A stretch of 64,000 nt of DNA from Desulfoscipio sp. XC116 (GCF_039851975.1 NZ_CP156660.1:3415035-3479034); one strand, 5' to 3'. Positions 8,034 to 18,261 are shown, counted from the first letter of the stretch. Made by a program: numbers and translations. Notes: a model not told the origin generated them from the letters alone.

Positions 8034-9668
8034 ATGTTTTGTAATCAATGTGAACAAACGGCAAAAGGTATGGGTTGTTCAGTATCCGGGGTGTGCGGCA
8101 AAAAGCCCGATGTGGCAGCCCTTCAGGACCTGCTGCTGCATGCAGTCAAAGGTTTGTCCCTGTACGCTCATGAAGGGCGCCGGGTTGGAGTAGCAGACCC
8201 GGAAGTCAACAGATTTACCGTCGAAGCTATGTTTTCCACCCTTACCAATGTCAACTTCGACCCCACCCGGTTTCAGGCCTATATCAACCGCTGTGTTGAA
8301 CTAACCGTTCAACTTAAAGAAAAAGTGGCCGCAGCAGGCGGCAGCATTAACTTTTCCGACCCCTCGGCCGGTTTTAAACCCGCCCCGGATCTGGCAGGGC
8401 TGGTTAAGCAGGGAGAAGAAGTGGGTCTGGTAACCAACCATGAAGCTGACCCCGATATCCAATCTTTACAGCAAATAACTGTATATGGACTAAAAGGTGT
8501 CGGCGCTTACGCAGACCACGCAGCTATTCTCGGTCAAGAGGACGATAAGGTATATGCCTTTGTCCATGAAGCAATGGCAGCCCTGACCCAAAAAGAACTA
8601 ACCCTGAACGACTGGGTAGGCATAGCATTAAAATGCGGTGAAATAAACCTTCGGGTGATGGAAATTTTAGATGCGGGCAATACCGGAACTTACGGCCACC
8701 CCGTTCCCACCGAAGTTCCTCTCGGCCACAAAAAGGGCAAGTGTATTCTCATCTCCGGTCATGACCTGAAAGACCTTGAGGAACTATTAAAACAAACCGA
8801 GGGCAAAGGCATCTATATCTACACCCACGGTGAGATGCTGCCCACCCACGGTTACCCGGAACTGAAAAAATACAAACATTTCTATGGTCACTTCGGGACA
8901 GCCTGGCAAAACCAGAAAAAAGAGTTTGCTCAGTTCCCCGGCTCCATTTTAATGACCACCAATTGCATTCAAGAACCTCAAAAGGTTTACGCGGAAAACA
9001 TCTTCACCACCGGCAATGTAGGCTGGCCCGGCGCCAAGCACGTTAAAAACGGTGACTTCGGACCCGTTATAGAAAAAGCACTGGCCCTGCCCGGCTTTGA
9101 GTCGGATGAAGATAAAGGATCGGTTATGGTGGGATTCGGCCGCAACGCCGTTCTGGGTGTGGCAGATAAGGTGATAGATGCAGTCAAGTCCGGCGCCATC
9201 AAACACTTCTTCCTGGTAGGGGGATGCGACGGGGCAAGACCAAGCCGCAGTTATTACGCCGAGTTTGTTGAAAAAACGCCCCAGGACAGTATCGTACTGA
9301 CCCTGGCCTGCGGCAAGTTCAAGTTCTTTGATAAAAAACTGGGTGATATCGGAGGCATCCCCCGGCTGTTGGATATCGGTCAGTGCAACGACGCCTACTC
9401 GGCCATCCAGATTGCCGTAGCTTTAGCCAATGCGTTTAAATGCGGTGTAAACGATCTGCCCTTGTCCATGATAATCTCCTGGTACGAGCAAAAAGCGGTG
9501 GCCATACTGCTCACCCTCCTGCACCTGGGCATCAAGGGCATTCGCTTGGGCCCGAGTCTGCCGGCCTTTATAACTCCAAACGTGCTGGATGTGCTGGTCA
9601 AAAACTTTGATATCAAACCCATCACCACACCGGACCAGGATCTTGCCGCCATCCTGAACAAAGCTTAA
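8034..9668 (+). CDS. hcp: Hybrid cluster protein (hydroxylamine reductase)
   Basis: The protein contains a hybrid 4Fe-2O-2S cluster and an N-terminal [4Fe-4S] cluster, and reduces hydroxylamine or acts as a nitric oxide reductase in nitrosative-stress defence. The N-terminal cysteines C3, C6, C15 and C21 have CX2C-X8-C-X5-C spacing, typical of class I Hcp from strict anaerobes. Hybrid-cluster ligands are visible in TTNCIQEP (Cys) and VGGCDGARPSRSYY. At 544 aa it is full length. The start has AGGAGGTATAAAA upstream. It stands alone, with a CRP/FNR-type palindrome before it and a strong terminator after it. Confidence 0.97.
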   Translation: MFCNQCEQTAKGMGCSVSGVCGKKPDVAALQDLLLHAVKGLSLYAHEGRRVGVADPEVNRFTVEAMFSTLTNVNFDPTRFQAYINRCVELTVQLKEKVAAAGGSINFSDPSAGFKPAPDLAGLVKQGEEVGLVTNHEADPDIQSLQQITVYGLKGVGAYADHAAILGQEDDKVYAFVHEAMAALTQKELTLNDWVGIALKCGEINLRVMEILDAGNTGTYGHPVPTEVPLGHKKGKCILISGHDLKDLEELLKQTEGKGIYIYTHGEMLPTHGYPELKKYKHFYGHFGTAWQNQKKEFAQFPGSILMTTNCIQEPQKVYAENIFTTGNVGWPGAKHVKNGDFGPVIEKALALPGFESDEDKGSVMVGFGRNAVLGVADKVIDAVKSGAIKHFFLVGGCDGARPSRSYYAEFVEKTPQDSIVLTLACGKFKFFDKKLGDIGGIPRLLDIGQCNDAYSAIQIAVALANAFKCGVNDLPLSMIISWYEQKAVAILLTLLHLGIKGIRLGPSLPAFITPNVLDVLVKNFDIKPITTPDQDLAAILNKA

Positions 9669-9685
9669 AATTCACCTCAGGTTGT

Positions 9686-9724
9686 AAAGAGAGAGCCATT
9701 ATGTGCTCTCTCTTTAGTTTTTTT
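9686..9724 (+). terminator. Rho-independent terminator of hcp
   Basis: An 11-bp perfect stem AAAGAGAGAGC / GCTCTCTCTTT with an eight-base loop is followed by AGTTTTTTT. It begins about 17 bp after the hcp stop. Confidence 0.92.
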
Positions 9725-9944
9725 ATTGACTCTGAAGCTTGCGATGGAATAATCATAGCATTTATTTATCTGCGATAGATAGACGTTTATTTTTCCATTC
9801 AGCAAATAAAGCATCGGACCGGATATTAAACGAATATTTAACCGACATTAGACCATGGTAAAAAAACTATGTTAAAATAACAATAATAAATATGTTGTGT
9901 CAGCAATATGGCGAACGCAATCTCTTTCTAAAGGAGCGGTGTTT

Positions 9945-10442
9945 ATGGGCACTATTCGGGAATCGGACCTGCCGGGTATAGGAAGAAAATTTCAAATTGA
10001 TACACGCAGCGGGGACAAAATTATCATCATAGTACATGATGACGGGAAACGTGAAATGCACCATTTTGACTATAACGACCCCGAAGAAAGCATATCCATG
10101 GTTACGCTTGACGATTCCGAGGCCCGTCGGGTGGGTGCTATACTCGGGGGAATGGTTTATATGCCCAAAGCCCTTGAATCAGTGGATGTTGCTTTTGATG
10201 AAATGACCATTGAATGGTTCAAAGTTGAGCCGGAAGCTAAAAGTATTGGGAAAACAATAGGTGAACTACATATCCGCAAGAAAACCGGGGCGGCCATAAT
10301 TGCTGTAATCATGAAAGATCAGGGAAAAGTGATCAACCCCGGCCCCGAACAGGTTATCAATAAAGGGGCTACTCTGGTGGTTCTCGGTGAAAGGGGACAA
10401 GTCAAAGCGTGTAAGCGACTGATAAACGATGGGAGCATGTAA
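9945..10442 (+). CDS. khtT: K+/H+ antiporter regulatory subunit KhtT
   Basis: At 165 aa it has the length of Bacillus KhtT and shares its landmarks: ESDLPGIGRKF near the N-terminus, LDDSEARRVGAILGGMVY in the middle, and a C-terminal TrkA-C (RCK_C) domain ending TLVVLGERGQVKA. KhtT is a cytoplasmic subunit that gates the KhtU antiporter in response to pH, cations and, in Bacillus, c-di-AMP. The ATG at 9945 is chosen because AAAGGAGCGG lies directly upstream; the 16 extra codons of the longer frame lack a ribosome site. It is followed by khtU after four bases. Confidence 0.9.
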   Translation: MGTIRESDLPGIGRKFQIDTRSGDKIIIIVHDDGKREMHHFDYNDPEESISMVTLDDSEARRVGAILGGMVYMPKALESVDVAFDEMTIEWFKVEPEAKSIGKTIGELHIRKKTGAAIIAVIMKDQGKVINPGPEQVINKGATLVVLGERGQVKACKRLINDGSM

Positions 10443-10446
10443 ATAA

Positions 10447-11694
10447 ATGGAGCATGACATCTTATTTGAAATCGGCATAGCAATCGGCATTATTGCCGCC
10501 GCCGGGCTTTTAGCTTCCCGCCTGCGGTTTTCCATAGTCCCATTGTTGATACTGGCCGGATTGGCCGTGGGGCCACACATACCACAATTCTGGATAATAG
10601 ATTTAAGTTTTATTAATAGTACGCCATTAATAGACTTCATGGGCCGGCTCGGTGTTCTTTATCTCATGTTTTACCTCGGCCTGGAATTCTCAGTTGGTCG
10701 GCTGCTAAAAGCAAGCAGTGCAATTTTAAAGACCGGTTTAATATATATGGCCATTAACTTTACAATAGGAGTTCTGTTCCCTTTTCTATTAGGTTGGCCC
10801 ATTAAGGAAATATTAGTGACCGCGGGCATAATGACAATATCATCCAGTGCTATAGTAGCTAAAGTTCTAGTTGAACTAAAACGGGCTGTCAGACCGGAAA
10901 CAGAAATGATTTTGGGACTCATGATGTTTCAGGATGTATTTGTGGCCATATATCTGTCTATAGTGTCCGGGCTCGTTTTAACCGGGTCAACATCGCCGGA
11001 AATGGTTTTAAAGTCCGCATCGGTGGCTTTAGGGTTTATGATCGGAATATTGCTTTTAGGCCGTAAATTAAAGTCCCTGTTAAATCGTCTTCTGGATATT
11101 CCCTCGGATGAAGTGTTTATGCTATGTTTATTTGCCGCATTAATTATGGTAGCCGGATTTTCTGAATCAATCCACGTTGCCGAAGCCATAGGAGCACTAC
11201 TGGTGGGGCTGGTCCTGGCCGAGACTGAACATGTTGAACGTATAGAGCATCTGGTTGTGCCTTTCAGGGATTTCTTCGGCGCTCTCTTTTTCTTTAGTTT
11301 TGGTTTAAGCATCGACCCCCTGGCATTACCCGGCGCCGTATGGCCCGCCGTAATAGCCGTACTCCTTACGATTATCGGCAATTTTGTTTCCGGTATGATC
11401 TCCGGGCGCATATCCGGATATTCACATAGGGCCTCTGTAAATATCGGGTTAACAATCACCTCCAGAGGAGAGTTCTCCATTATTCTGGCCGGCCTTGCCG
11501 AGGCCGGGGCTTTATCGCCCATCTTACAATCCTTTGCCGCCTTATATGTACTTATTCTAGCTGTATTAGGACCGCTGTTAACTAAAGAGTCCAAGTGGAT
11601 TTATGCCCAATTGGGCCGTTTGTTTAAATGGCCCCCATTAGTGGAAAAAAGCCGAAGAAAACAAAAGCCGAACATTGTCGCCGAAAGTCAGTAA
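10447..11694 (+). CDS. khtU: CPA2-family cation/proton antiporter KhtU
   Basis: The 415-aa integral membrane protein has about 12 predicted helices starting at LLFEIGIAIGIIAAAGLLASRL. It has the CPA2 hallmarks: the unwound helix region GRLGVLYLMFYLGLEFS, the SSSAIVAKVL stretch, and the GLMMFQDVFVAIYLS segment carrying the conserved Asp. With KhtT it would export potassium in exchange for protons at alkaline pH or high potassium. No RCK_N domain is attached, as expected when a separate KhtT is present. It starts four bases after khtT, so the two form an operon; a DUF3231 gene follows about 100 bp later. Confidence 0.92.
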   Translation: MEHDILFEIGIAIGIIAAAGLLASRLRFSIVPLLILAGLAVGPHIPQFWIIDLSFINSTPLIDFMGRLGVLYLMFYLGLEFSVGRLLKASSAILKTGLIYMAINFTIGVLFPFLLGWPIKEILVTAGIMTISSSAIVAKVLVELKRAVRPETEMILGLMMFQDVFVAIYLSIVSGLVLTGSTSPEMVLKSASVALGFMIGILLLGRKLKSLLNRLLDIPSDEVFMLCLFAALIMVAGFSESIHVAEAIGALLVGLVLAETEHVERIEHLVVPFRDFFGALFFFSFGLSIDPLALPGAVWPAVIAVLLTIIGNFVSGMISGRISGYSHRASVNIGLTITSRGEFSIILAGLAEAGALSPILQSFAALYVLILAVLGPLLTKESKWIYAQLGRLFKWPPLVEKSRRKQKPNIVAESQ

Positions 11695-11758
11695 AGCTTG
11701 GAGATCAAAGATACAGCCGCCGACCAAACAAAAAAAAAAGCATTTTTTGTTTTAAAAA

Positions 11759-11787
11759 CAGCCATACTATCTTTAAAAATATGGCTG
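11759..11787 (+). promoter_or_regulatory. Hairpin just before the DUF3231 gene
   Basis: CAGCCATA and TATGGCTG form an 8-bp stem around a 13-base loop ending nine bases before the ATG. It would place the weak ribosome site GGTGG at the foot of the stem. It could act as a translational control element or as a weak attenuator after khtU; this is inference from structure alone. Confidence 0.3.
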
Positions 11788-11796
11788 GTGGTAAAT

Positions 11797-12777
11797 ATGT
11801 TAATATCCTTACCCTTCTTAAACCGCAACTCCAAACCATTAATTATCGATACTTCGGAAGCATATAACCTGTGGGACGTATTGAATTCCAAGTATATGCA
11901 AGCCGATAAACTCAAACTTTGGAAAAATTATATCCATGACCGTGACTTATTGGGTATGTTGGAGACGGCAGAACGCGAATTATTAAAATCCATCGAACAA
12001 ATAGAGAGAAATCTTCAGTTATCCGGCATCAAAGGGCCGGATAAGTACAAAAGCGTAATTAAAACATCTGCTAATAGCGAAGTATTGGACGATGAAACAA
12101 TTGCCCAGGATTATTACTTTTTTTTACAGGAAATGATTGAGTTAATGCTAAGGGCTGCCAGAACATCCACCACCAATGACCAGATGCGCAATATGTTCAT
12201 AAAACAATTAAAAAATATGGTAGAGTTTATTGATTTATATGTCAAATACCTTAAACTTAAAGGTTGGCTGGGGGTGCCGCCTTTATATAAACTGGTGCCC
12301 AAAGAAGTAAATGATAAGCTCGATACCGGTGAAGCCTATCATCTTTGGAACCATACCACCTACCGGTACGACAATATGCACCAAACGGATATATATCACG
12401 CCTTTGCTCATGACGTGGATTTTAAAGCCTTGTTAAAAACCGGCATGCAGGTATTGTTAAAAAAGCAAATCAACCTGCTTGAGAAAGAACTTGAACATTT
12501 TGGCATTCCGGTGCCCAAACGCCCCTCCAGTGTATACGTAACTCCATCGGATACAACAATATTGGATGACGACCATATGTATAGAATGATCTTAACCGGT
12601 ATTCAAGGAACTGCCTCACTGCATGCCCAGGCTTATAAACAGTGTTTCACCAATGAACGAATACGGAATATTTTTAAGACATTGCTATACAGCGAAATTG
12701 ATTGCATAGATGACTTAATTAAATTCGGCAAGATTAAAGGCTGGCTGCACCCGGCCCCGCAATACAGGCTTCAGTAA
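11797..12777 (+). CDS. Duplicated DUF3231 protein
   Basis: The 326-aa protein is made of two related helical halves. Each has an EAYxLW motif (SEAYNLWDVLNSKYMQAD near the start, GEAYHLWNHTTYRYDNMHQTD midway), a central ILDDD/VLDDET acidic stretch, and an end of type KGWLGVPPLYK or KGWLHPAPQYR. This matches DUF3231, a family found in spore formers, often in duplicate and perhaps with a ferritin-like or CotF-like four-helix fold. Function is unknown. The ATG at 11797 is preferred, giving a start like that of relatives; the longer frame from a TTG at 11698 has no ribosome site. It is downstream of khtTU on the same strand. Confidence 0.75.
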   Translation: MLISLPFLNRNSKPLIIDTSEAYNLWDVLNSKYMQADKLKLWKNYIHDRDLLGMLETAERELLKSIEQIERNLQLSGIKGPDKYKSVIKTSANSEVLDDETIAQDYYFFLQEMIELMLRAARTSTTNDQMRNMFIKQLKNMVEFIDLYVKYLKLKGWLGVPPLYKLVPKEVNDKLDTGEAYHLWNHTTYRYDNMHQTDIYHAFAHDVDFKALLKTGMQVLLKKQINLLEKELEHFGIPVPKRPSSVYVTPSDTTILDDDHMYRMILTGIQGTASLHAQAYKQCFTNERIRNIFKTLLYSEIDCIDDLIKFGKIKGWLHPAPQYRLQ

Positions 12778-12935
12778 AGCTTATGACTAAACGCAATGTA
12801 TTAACCACCAATTGCGTGGAGGTTATCCCAAATCATCATGCTCCAATGAAATCCACATAATCTACTTTCACCGGCGCAAAATGAACGCCCCTCACATAAA
12901 GCTACTGATGGTCCAGATGTTGGATAAAAGACAGC

Positions 12936-12970
12936 AAAAACACTACTGCCGCAGCGGTAGTGTTTTCTTA
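12936..12970. terminator. Bidirectional terminator
   Basis: An 11-bp stem (AACACTAC... / ...GTAGTGTT with one G-T pair) is flanked by an A-run on the left and TTTTCTTATT on the right. It lies between the plus-strand DUF3231 gene and the convergent minus-strand chemoreceptor. The remainder of 12778-13022 shows no gene. Confidence 0.85.
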
Positions 12971-13022
12971 TTAATTAAGCTCGATAGTTAAACAGACAAT
13001 TAGCCCTCGCTAATCCCAATTC

Positions 13023-14915
13023 TTAATCTTCCACTTTAAATTGTTCCGCGGCCCTTTGTAATTCCATAGCTATTGTGGACAACTCCTGAGCCGTGTTGAT
13101 TATCTGCTGCATTGTGGAAGCAACCTCTTCCTGAGCAGCCGCCAGTTGCTGTGTACCATCATTAACCTGGTTGCTGCCCTGAGCCATGTCCTGAACCATT
13201 TCGGAAATCTTGCGAATAGCCTCAATAATATCACTTAAGGCAGTACCTGCTTTGCCGGCCAGTTCGACCCCCTCGCCAACCACAGCCGTGCCCTGATGCA
13301 TGGAAATAATCGAGTCGTTGACTTTTGTTTGCATTTGCCTAATTAATGCGGTTATTTCATTGGCTGCCCGGCCTGACTTTTCAGCTAAATTACGCACCTC
13401 CTCGGCCACTACCGCAAACCCCCGGCCATGTTCCCCCGCCCTGGCTGCTTCGATAGCGGCGTTCAAAGCCAACAAGTTAGTTTGGTCGGCAATGCCCGTA
13501 ATGGTGTTAATAATTTGACCGATCCGCTCCGATTGATAGCCCAGTTCTTCCACTGCCCGTGCAATAACCTTTGTATTGTCGGCGATCGTGTTGATCTTTT
13601 CCAGCGCCCGCTCAACAGCTTTACTGCCTGCGGCAGCTATTTGGCGCGTATTTTCGGACTGTTCGTCTGCTAAACGGGCGTTTTCAGTAACCTGGGCGGT
13701 TATAGCGGCTACTTCGGTAGTTGTACCGGCCAACTCTTCAACAGTAGCACCCACCTCTTGTCCCGATGCAGCCAGCTGCTGGCTTTGGGATGAGAGTTTT
13801 ACTGAGTTATTCTGTAATTTGCCCACGATTTCCCTGAGACTAATCATCATCTTATTAAATGCACCGGCCAGTTGACCGATTTCATCATTACCACACACAT
13901 TGATATCACGACTTAAGTCACCGTTAGCCATGTAATTTACATTGCCAACTATTAAACTGATCGGTTTGGAAATCCTCCGGGCAAAAACCAGTGCTATTAC
14001 CAGTCCCAAAAGCACCGCAATTACACCTATGGTTATACAGTAACCCCGTAATGCATAAACCGGTTCCAAAAAATCTTTAACCGGTGAAGTAAGAGCGATT
14101 GACCATCCCATGCCCTGATAGTCCTCCCAGCCATCCAAGGGCACATAAGCTACATACTTGTCATCTCCTTCGTAAACATATCGAGTAAACCCGGTTTCCC
14201 CCTTAACCATTTTTTCTCCGGCAGACTTCAGTGCGTCAATACCCTCGTTTAAAATATTATTGTTGAGCACCATATTTAAATCGGGATGAGCCATAATTAC
14301 ACCCTGATCATTAATCACGTAAGCATAGCCATTATTCCCGGCTTCTTTTTGTAATCTGCCGAAACCATCCGCTATAACCCAAATAGTATCCTCCAATGTC
14401 AACCGGGTGGTTAAAACCCCGATTATATTGCCATTCCTGTCCTTAACCGGACCGGCAAAATTAAGAATTGGTTTGCCCAGGTCCAGGGACATGCGCACAT
14501 CGGATATATACATGTTACCTTTAATGGCCGGGGTAAACCATTCGGTATCGTGCTTCATTGTTCCCACATTGCCGTCGCTGTCCGCTATCTGCAGCCCGCT
14601 GACATCGGTAAGCGAAATAGAAGCGTAACAATTGTAATATTGTTTAAACTCGCGCAACATGGCCGATTTTTCTTCCGCAGAAACATCAGGACCGCTAATG
14701 ATCGGGTTTAGAGCCAAAATATTGATATCCTGACTGCGTTCATATATATATTTATCGATCATGTCCGAATATATTTTAGCGTCTGTCAAAAGCTTGTCCC
14801 GCGTAAAGTCCACCAGCATAGCCCGCGACTTGTTATATGAAAGATAGCCTATTGAAGTTACAGAGATAATTACAATTAAAGTTATAATTACAGCCAACCT
14901 AGTTCTAATGTTCAT
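13023..14915 (-). CDS. Methyl-accepting chemotaxis protein (dCache type)
   Basis: The 630-aa receptor has TM1 at about 8-28, an extracellular double-Cache sensor of about 250 residues (with [18 protein letters not shown] and [16 protein letters not shown]), TM2 near 285-305, HAMP, and a long cytoplasmic coiled coil. The hairpin tip reads [20 protein letters not shown], and the signalling domain ends [12 protein letters not shown]...EVASTMQQI. It would sense a small ligand outside the cell and signal to CheA. The ATG at 14913-14915 is used; a TTG two codons earlier is possible, and an in-frame TAA four codons before the ATG limits any longer start. No strong ribosome site is seen. A terminator lies beyond its stop. 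Confidence 0.95.
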   Translation of the reverse strand: MNIRTRLAVIITLIVIISVTSIGYLSYNKSRAMLVDFTRDKLLTDAKIYSDMIDKYIYERSQDINILALNPIISGPDVSAEEKSAMLREFKQYYNCYASISLTDVSGLQIADSDGNVGTMKHDTEWFTPAIKGNMYISDVRMSLDLGKPILNFAGPVKDRNGNIIGVLTTRLTLEDTIWVIADGFGRLQKEAGNNGYAYVINDQGVIMAHPDLNMVLNNNILNEGIDALKSAGEKMVKGETGFTRYVYEGDDKYVAYVPLDGWEDYQGMGWSIALTSPVKDFLEPVYALRGYCITIGVIAVLLGLVIALVFARRISKPISLIVGNVNYMANGDLSRDINVCGNDEIGQLAGAFNKMMISLREIVGKLQNNSVKLSSQSQQLAASGQEVGATVEELAGTTTEVAAITAQVTENARLADEQSENTRQIAAAGSKAVERALEKINTIADNTKVIARAVEELGYQSERIGQIINTITGIADQTNLLALNAAIEAARAGEHGRGFAVVAEEVRNLAEKSGRAANEITALIRQMQTKVNDSIISMHQGTAVVGEGVELAGKAGTALSDIIEAIRKISEMVQDMAQGSNQVNDGTQQLAAAQEEVASTMQQIINTAQELSTIAMELQRAAEQFKVED

Positions 14916-15100
14916 GGGCAAGGGCTTTTAACGCCCGTTCACCCCCTTCGTATTAATTTTAGGTTTTATCCGGCAAGCTTAGCCCGAGACATCTGTTCAC
15001 CCATTCTTAAAAACTACAGTTTTTCACCTTAAGCCCCTCCTTTCTTAAAAACTAATTCCCATCCTTTTTCACCATTTAAAGTCTTGTTATCACCACATTT

Positions 15101-15116
15101 TGTGATTTAATTCACT
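15101..15116. promoter_or_regulatory. CRP/FNR-like inverted repeat upstream of the chemoreceptor
   Basis: TGTGATTTAATTCACT has TGTGA-N6-TCAC architecture, like the site before hcp. It is about 190 bp upstream of the minus-strand chemoreceptor. The gap 14916-15552 holds no convincing gene. Its minus strand contains two very short ORFs preceded by ribosome-site-like stretches, which may be leader peptides or chance. Confidence 0.4.
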
Positions 15117-15352
15117 TCGTGGGGCACAGACAGACCTTGATAATCTATACTATATTTTAACTTCTAATTATGGCAGCGGCATAAATATCTAGAATGAAAC
15201 AAATTTCACAATTAATAATATTTAACAACACTTCACTTACATTATCAAGTAAAAAATAACCAATTTAGCGTTAAATCACATTATAAAAATTTTATCAAGT
15301 TCCACAGATAGTCCTTCAAAAATGCAGGATTGCGTTTTTCGGACTAATATCG

Positions 15353-15372
15353 CTTGACATATAGAGGTCAAG
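15353..15372. promoter_or_regulatory. Inverted repeat, possible operator
   Basis: CTTGACATATAGAGGTCAAG has perfect six-base arms around eight bases. It contains a -35-like TTGACA on the plus strand. It is 180 bp upstream of the response regulator gene at 15553. Confidence 0.3.
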
Positions 15373-15552
15373 TATTTTATCAAATCCTTCTTCCGCGGTA
15401 CCCAACATTCCCATAATTATAGTATTTATCAGGCTTTGCTTACTCTATATGCCAGAATTAAAAGCTTAAACCCCGGTAACCCGCAAACATGTTAAAAAAA
15501 TAAAACCGGAGTTGTTATATAATTGTAGAGTGGTGATAACATGGAGGCTAAA

Positions 15553-16236
15553 ATGAGAAAAATATTATTAGTTGAAGATGATTTAAGCTTAATTGAAGGC
15601 TTGAAATTCTCACTTTCCAGGCACGACTTTGATATCACGATTGCGAGAACTGTAAAGGAAGCCAAAAAAATTTTAAATCAAAATAATTACAATTTAATTG
15701 TATTAGATTTAATGCTTCCCGATGGCAGCGGTTTTGATATATGTAAAACAGTCAGGCAAACATCAAATATACCTATAATTTTTCTAACAGCTTCCGATGA
15801 GGAAGTAAATATTGTCATGGGTCTGGATATAGGGGGAGACGATTATATAACAAAGCCGTTTAGGTTAAATGAATTTATGTCAAGAATAAATGCTGCATTA
15901 AGGAGGTCAGACCCCCGGAAGCAGCTGTCAACGGAGTTAATTTCCAATGGAATTATAGTAAGGCTCCTGGAAGGAAGAGTAATAAAAAACGGCCTGGAAG
16001 TAGAACTTACAAGTGTCGAATACAGATTGTTATGTTTGTTTATGCAAAATCCAAGGATTATATTATCAAAGAAGCAAATAATGCAAAAGTTATGGGACTG
16101 CCGTGAAAGCTTTATCGACGATAACACTCTAGCTGTTTATATCAGCAGACTGCGAGAAAGAATAGAGGCTAATCCAAAGCATCCCTCCTTTTTAGTTACC
16201 ATAAGGGGCATGGGATATAAATGGAACAATCTGTGA
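15553..16236 (+). CDS. OmpR-family response regulator of an ABC-transporter module
   Basis: The 227-aa regulator has a receiver domain (VEDD, LIVLDLMLPDGSG, LTASDEE, DDYITKPF) and an OmpR-type winged helix (VELTSVEYRLLCLFMQNP to LVTIRGMGYKW). The ATG at 15553 is used because TGGAGG lies five bases upstream; the ATG four codons earlier overlaps that ribosome site. It is followed eight bases later by its kinase and then by an ABC transporter, the layout of BceRS-type systems that detect antimicrobial peptides and switch on the adjacent exporter. Codon use is AT-richer than in the neighbours. Confidence 0.93.
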   Translation: MRKILLVEDDLSLIEGLKFSLSRHDFDITIARTVKEAKKILNQNNYNLIVLDLMLPDGSGFDICKTVRQTSNIPIIFLTASDEEVNIVMGLDIGGDDYITKPFRLNEFMSRINAALRRSDPRKQLSTELISNGIIVRLLEGRVIKNGLEVELTSVEYRLLCLFMQNPRIILSKKQIMQKLWDCRESFIDDNTLAVYISRLRERIEANPKHPSFLVTIRGMGYKWNNL

Positions 16237-16244
16237 GGTCTTAA

Positions 16245-17498
16245 ATGAATTTATTAGTTAATAAAGAAGTAAAAAACTTTTTAATATTACTGGCGCTGGT
16301 ATTTTTTCTCGGCATTATACTCTCTCAGATCATTGCCTACATACATGCCGTCCATTTTAAAAATGAGATAATCGTGCATGACTATGAGGTTGCAGGATAT
16401 TTGAAGCAAAAACACCCGGAACTGGCTTTGGAAATTCAAGAGGCATTCACGGCAGATAAGTTACCCAACCACATTGAAACAGGCAAGGCTCTGCTGGAAC
16501 AATCCGGATACAAAAATAGTATCGAATTGCATTTAATACCCCGAATGGATAAGTTTCACAAAACAATCAAGGCAAACAACTTGATATTTTCCACTGTGTT
16601 TCTTCTTGTAATATTGCTTATTGTTTATATATTTTTAAAAGCCCATTACCAAAAAATAGATCAATATAACTATGACGTCAGCAAAATAATGAATGGGGAA
16701 ATTTCCACCAGACTTGCTGATAATGGAGAAGGAAGCTTGTCTAAATTGGCGACATCAATTAATACATTGACTGCATCACTCTATACCCATATCGAAAAAG
16801 AGAAACAAAACAGGGGTTTTTTAAAGGATATTTTAACTAATGTGTCTCATCAGCTAAAAACCCCCCTGTCTGCCCTTACTATGTATACTGATATCATGAG
16901 AAATGAAAATACGGACAATGAAGTGATAGTAAGATTTTTAAATAAAAGCGAAAAGGAACTTGGACGTATGCAAACCCTGATAGCCAACCTTTTAAAGATG
17001 GCTAAATTAGATGCAGGAATCATAGAGCTTAATAAAAGTACCTATAATGTTAACGATATTATAAAACAGGTGGCGGAAAGTTTTGATACGAGACTGTCCA
17101 AAGAACAAAAAACTTTTACCGTAAAATCGACCGGTAAGGTGTCATATCTCTGCGACAGGGAATGGATGTTGGAAGCTGTAAGTAATTTATTTAAAAACGC
17201 TGTGGAACATACGGAAGCCGGAAACCACATCAGGACCCGGATTGAAGAAACTCCGCTGATAATAAAAATAGCTTTCGAAGATAATGGGGAAGGCATTCAC
17301 CCTGATGATATCAATCATATTTTTAAAAGATTTTATAAAAGTAAGTTTTCGCAAAACAAGCAAGGCACCGGCATAGGGCTTAGTTTAGCGAAAACGATTA
17401 TTGAAATGCATGGCGGGTTTATATCCGTAGAAAGTACGTTTAAAAAGGGAACAAAATTCACTGTACATTTGCCGAACTTACAGAATTGTAAGGTTTAA
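16245..17498 (+). CDS. Sensor histidine kinase of the ABC-transporter module
   Basis: The 417-aa kinase has TM1 at about 11-33, an extracytoplasmic segment of about 75 residues, TM2 at about 111-132, a HAMP-like linker, HisKA with NVSHQLKTPLSALTMY, and HATPase boxes NLFKNAVEHT, FEDNGEGIHPDDINHIFKRF and GTGIGLSLAKT. The extracellular segment sets it apart from true Bce kinases, which lack one and sense through the transporter; it is nearer the kinases that accompany MacB/Ytr-like permeases. The ribosome site GAGGTC overlaps the end of the regulator gene. Confidence 0.92.
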   Translation: MNLLVNKEVKNFLILLALVFFLGIILSQIIAYIHAVHFKNEIIVHDYEVAGYLKQKHPELALEIQEAFTADKLPNHIETGKALLEQSGYKNSIELHLIPRMDKFHKTIKANNLIFSTVFLLVILLIVYIFLKAHYQKIDQYNYDVSKIMNGEISTRLADNGEGSLSKLATSINTLTASLYTHIEKEKQNRGFLKDILTNVSHQLKTPLSALTMYTDIMRNENTDNEVIVRFLNKSEKELGRMQTLIANLLKMAKLDAGIIELNKSTYNVNDIIKQVAESFDTRLSKEQKTFTVKSTGKVSYLCDREWMLEAVSNLFKNAVEHTEAGNHIRTRIEETPLIIKIAFEDNGEGIHPDDINHIFKRFYKSKFSQNKQGTGIGLSLAKTIIEMHGGFISVESTFKKGTKFTVHLPNLQNCKV

Positions 17499-17577
17499 TT
17501 CATATCAGAGTAAGGTTGACAGGTTATTCTATGTTTGTTCTAAATGAACGAATAAAATAATAACCGGGGTGGTAAGC

Positions 17578-18261
17578 TTGGAAATCCTAAAAACTGAAAC
17601 TCTATCAAAAACTTACGGCAAAGGCGAAACAAAGGTGGAAGCTTTAAAGGAGGTGTCCTTTTCTGTTTCCAAGGGTGAATTTGTTTCCATTGTTGGACCG
17701 TCGGGCTCAGGGAAAAGTACGCTCCTAAATCTGCTTGGAGCATTGGACATACCAACATCGGGCAAGGTCTTTATAGACGGCCGAGATATCTTTACGATGC
17801 AGGAAGAGGCTCTGGCGGTTTTTCGCAGACGTAACATAGGATTCGTCTTTCAAGCATACAATCTTGTTCCTGAATTGAATGTTGAGGAAAACATAATCCT
17901 GCCATTACTGTTGGATCATAAAAAACCGGATCAGCAATATATTGACGAATTGCTATTTACCCTGGGATTAACCGAAAGGAGACACCACCTGCCCAGTCAA
18001 CTTTCAGGAGGACAGCAGCAGCGCGTGGCTATTGGACGTGCCCTTGCAACCAAACCCGCGATCATTTTGGCCGATGAACCGACAGGAAACCTGGACAGTA
18101 AAAACAGCAGAGATGTAATTAACCTGATGAAGTTTTCCGTGGACAGGTATAAGCAGACCCTGATTATGATTACGCACAATGAAAACTATGCATCCTTTGC
18201 AGACAGAGTCTTTCAAGTTAAGGATGGAGTAGTTACCGAGCTTGGAGGTGGGCAAAGATGA
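17578..18261 (+). CDS. ABC transporter ATP-binding protein (MacB/LolD type)
   Basis: The 227-aa ATPase has Walker [17 protein letters not shown]-loop [13 protein letters not shown], signature [15 protein letters not shown], Walker [14 protein letters not shown] and the H-loop MITHNE. The DEPTGNLD form is typical of MacB/LolD/FtsE/BceA ATPases, which drive mechanotransmission rather than membrane transport in the classic sense. Start is TTG at 17578 after GGGGTGG; a GTG three codons earlier overlaps that site. TTGACA at about 17517 with TCTAAA 17 bases on could give the transporter its own promoter. Its stop overlaps the permease start by four bases. Confidence 0.94.
   Translation: MEILKTETLSKTYGKGETKVEALKEVSFSVSKGEFVSIVGPSGSGKSTLLNLLGALDIPTSGKVFIDGRDIFTMQEEALAVFRRRNIGFVFQAYNLVPELNVEENIILPLLLDHKKPDQQYIDELLFTLGLTERRHHLPSQLSGGQQQRVAIGRALATKPAIILADEPTGNLDSKNSRDVINLMKFSVDRYKQTLIMITHNENYASFADRVFQVKDGVVTELGGGQR

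Noticed and set aside
14916-15060. Possible riboswitch or leader in front of the first chemoreceptor (two very short ORFs and GC stems on the minus strand)
   Set aside because: I could not match it to the c-di-GMP, cobalamin or other known riboswitch cores, and the ORFs are only 6-8 codons.
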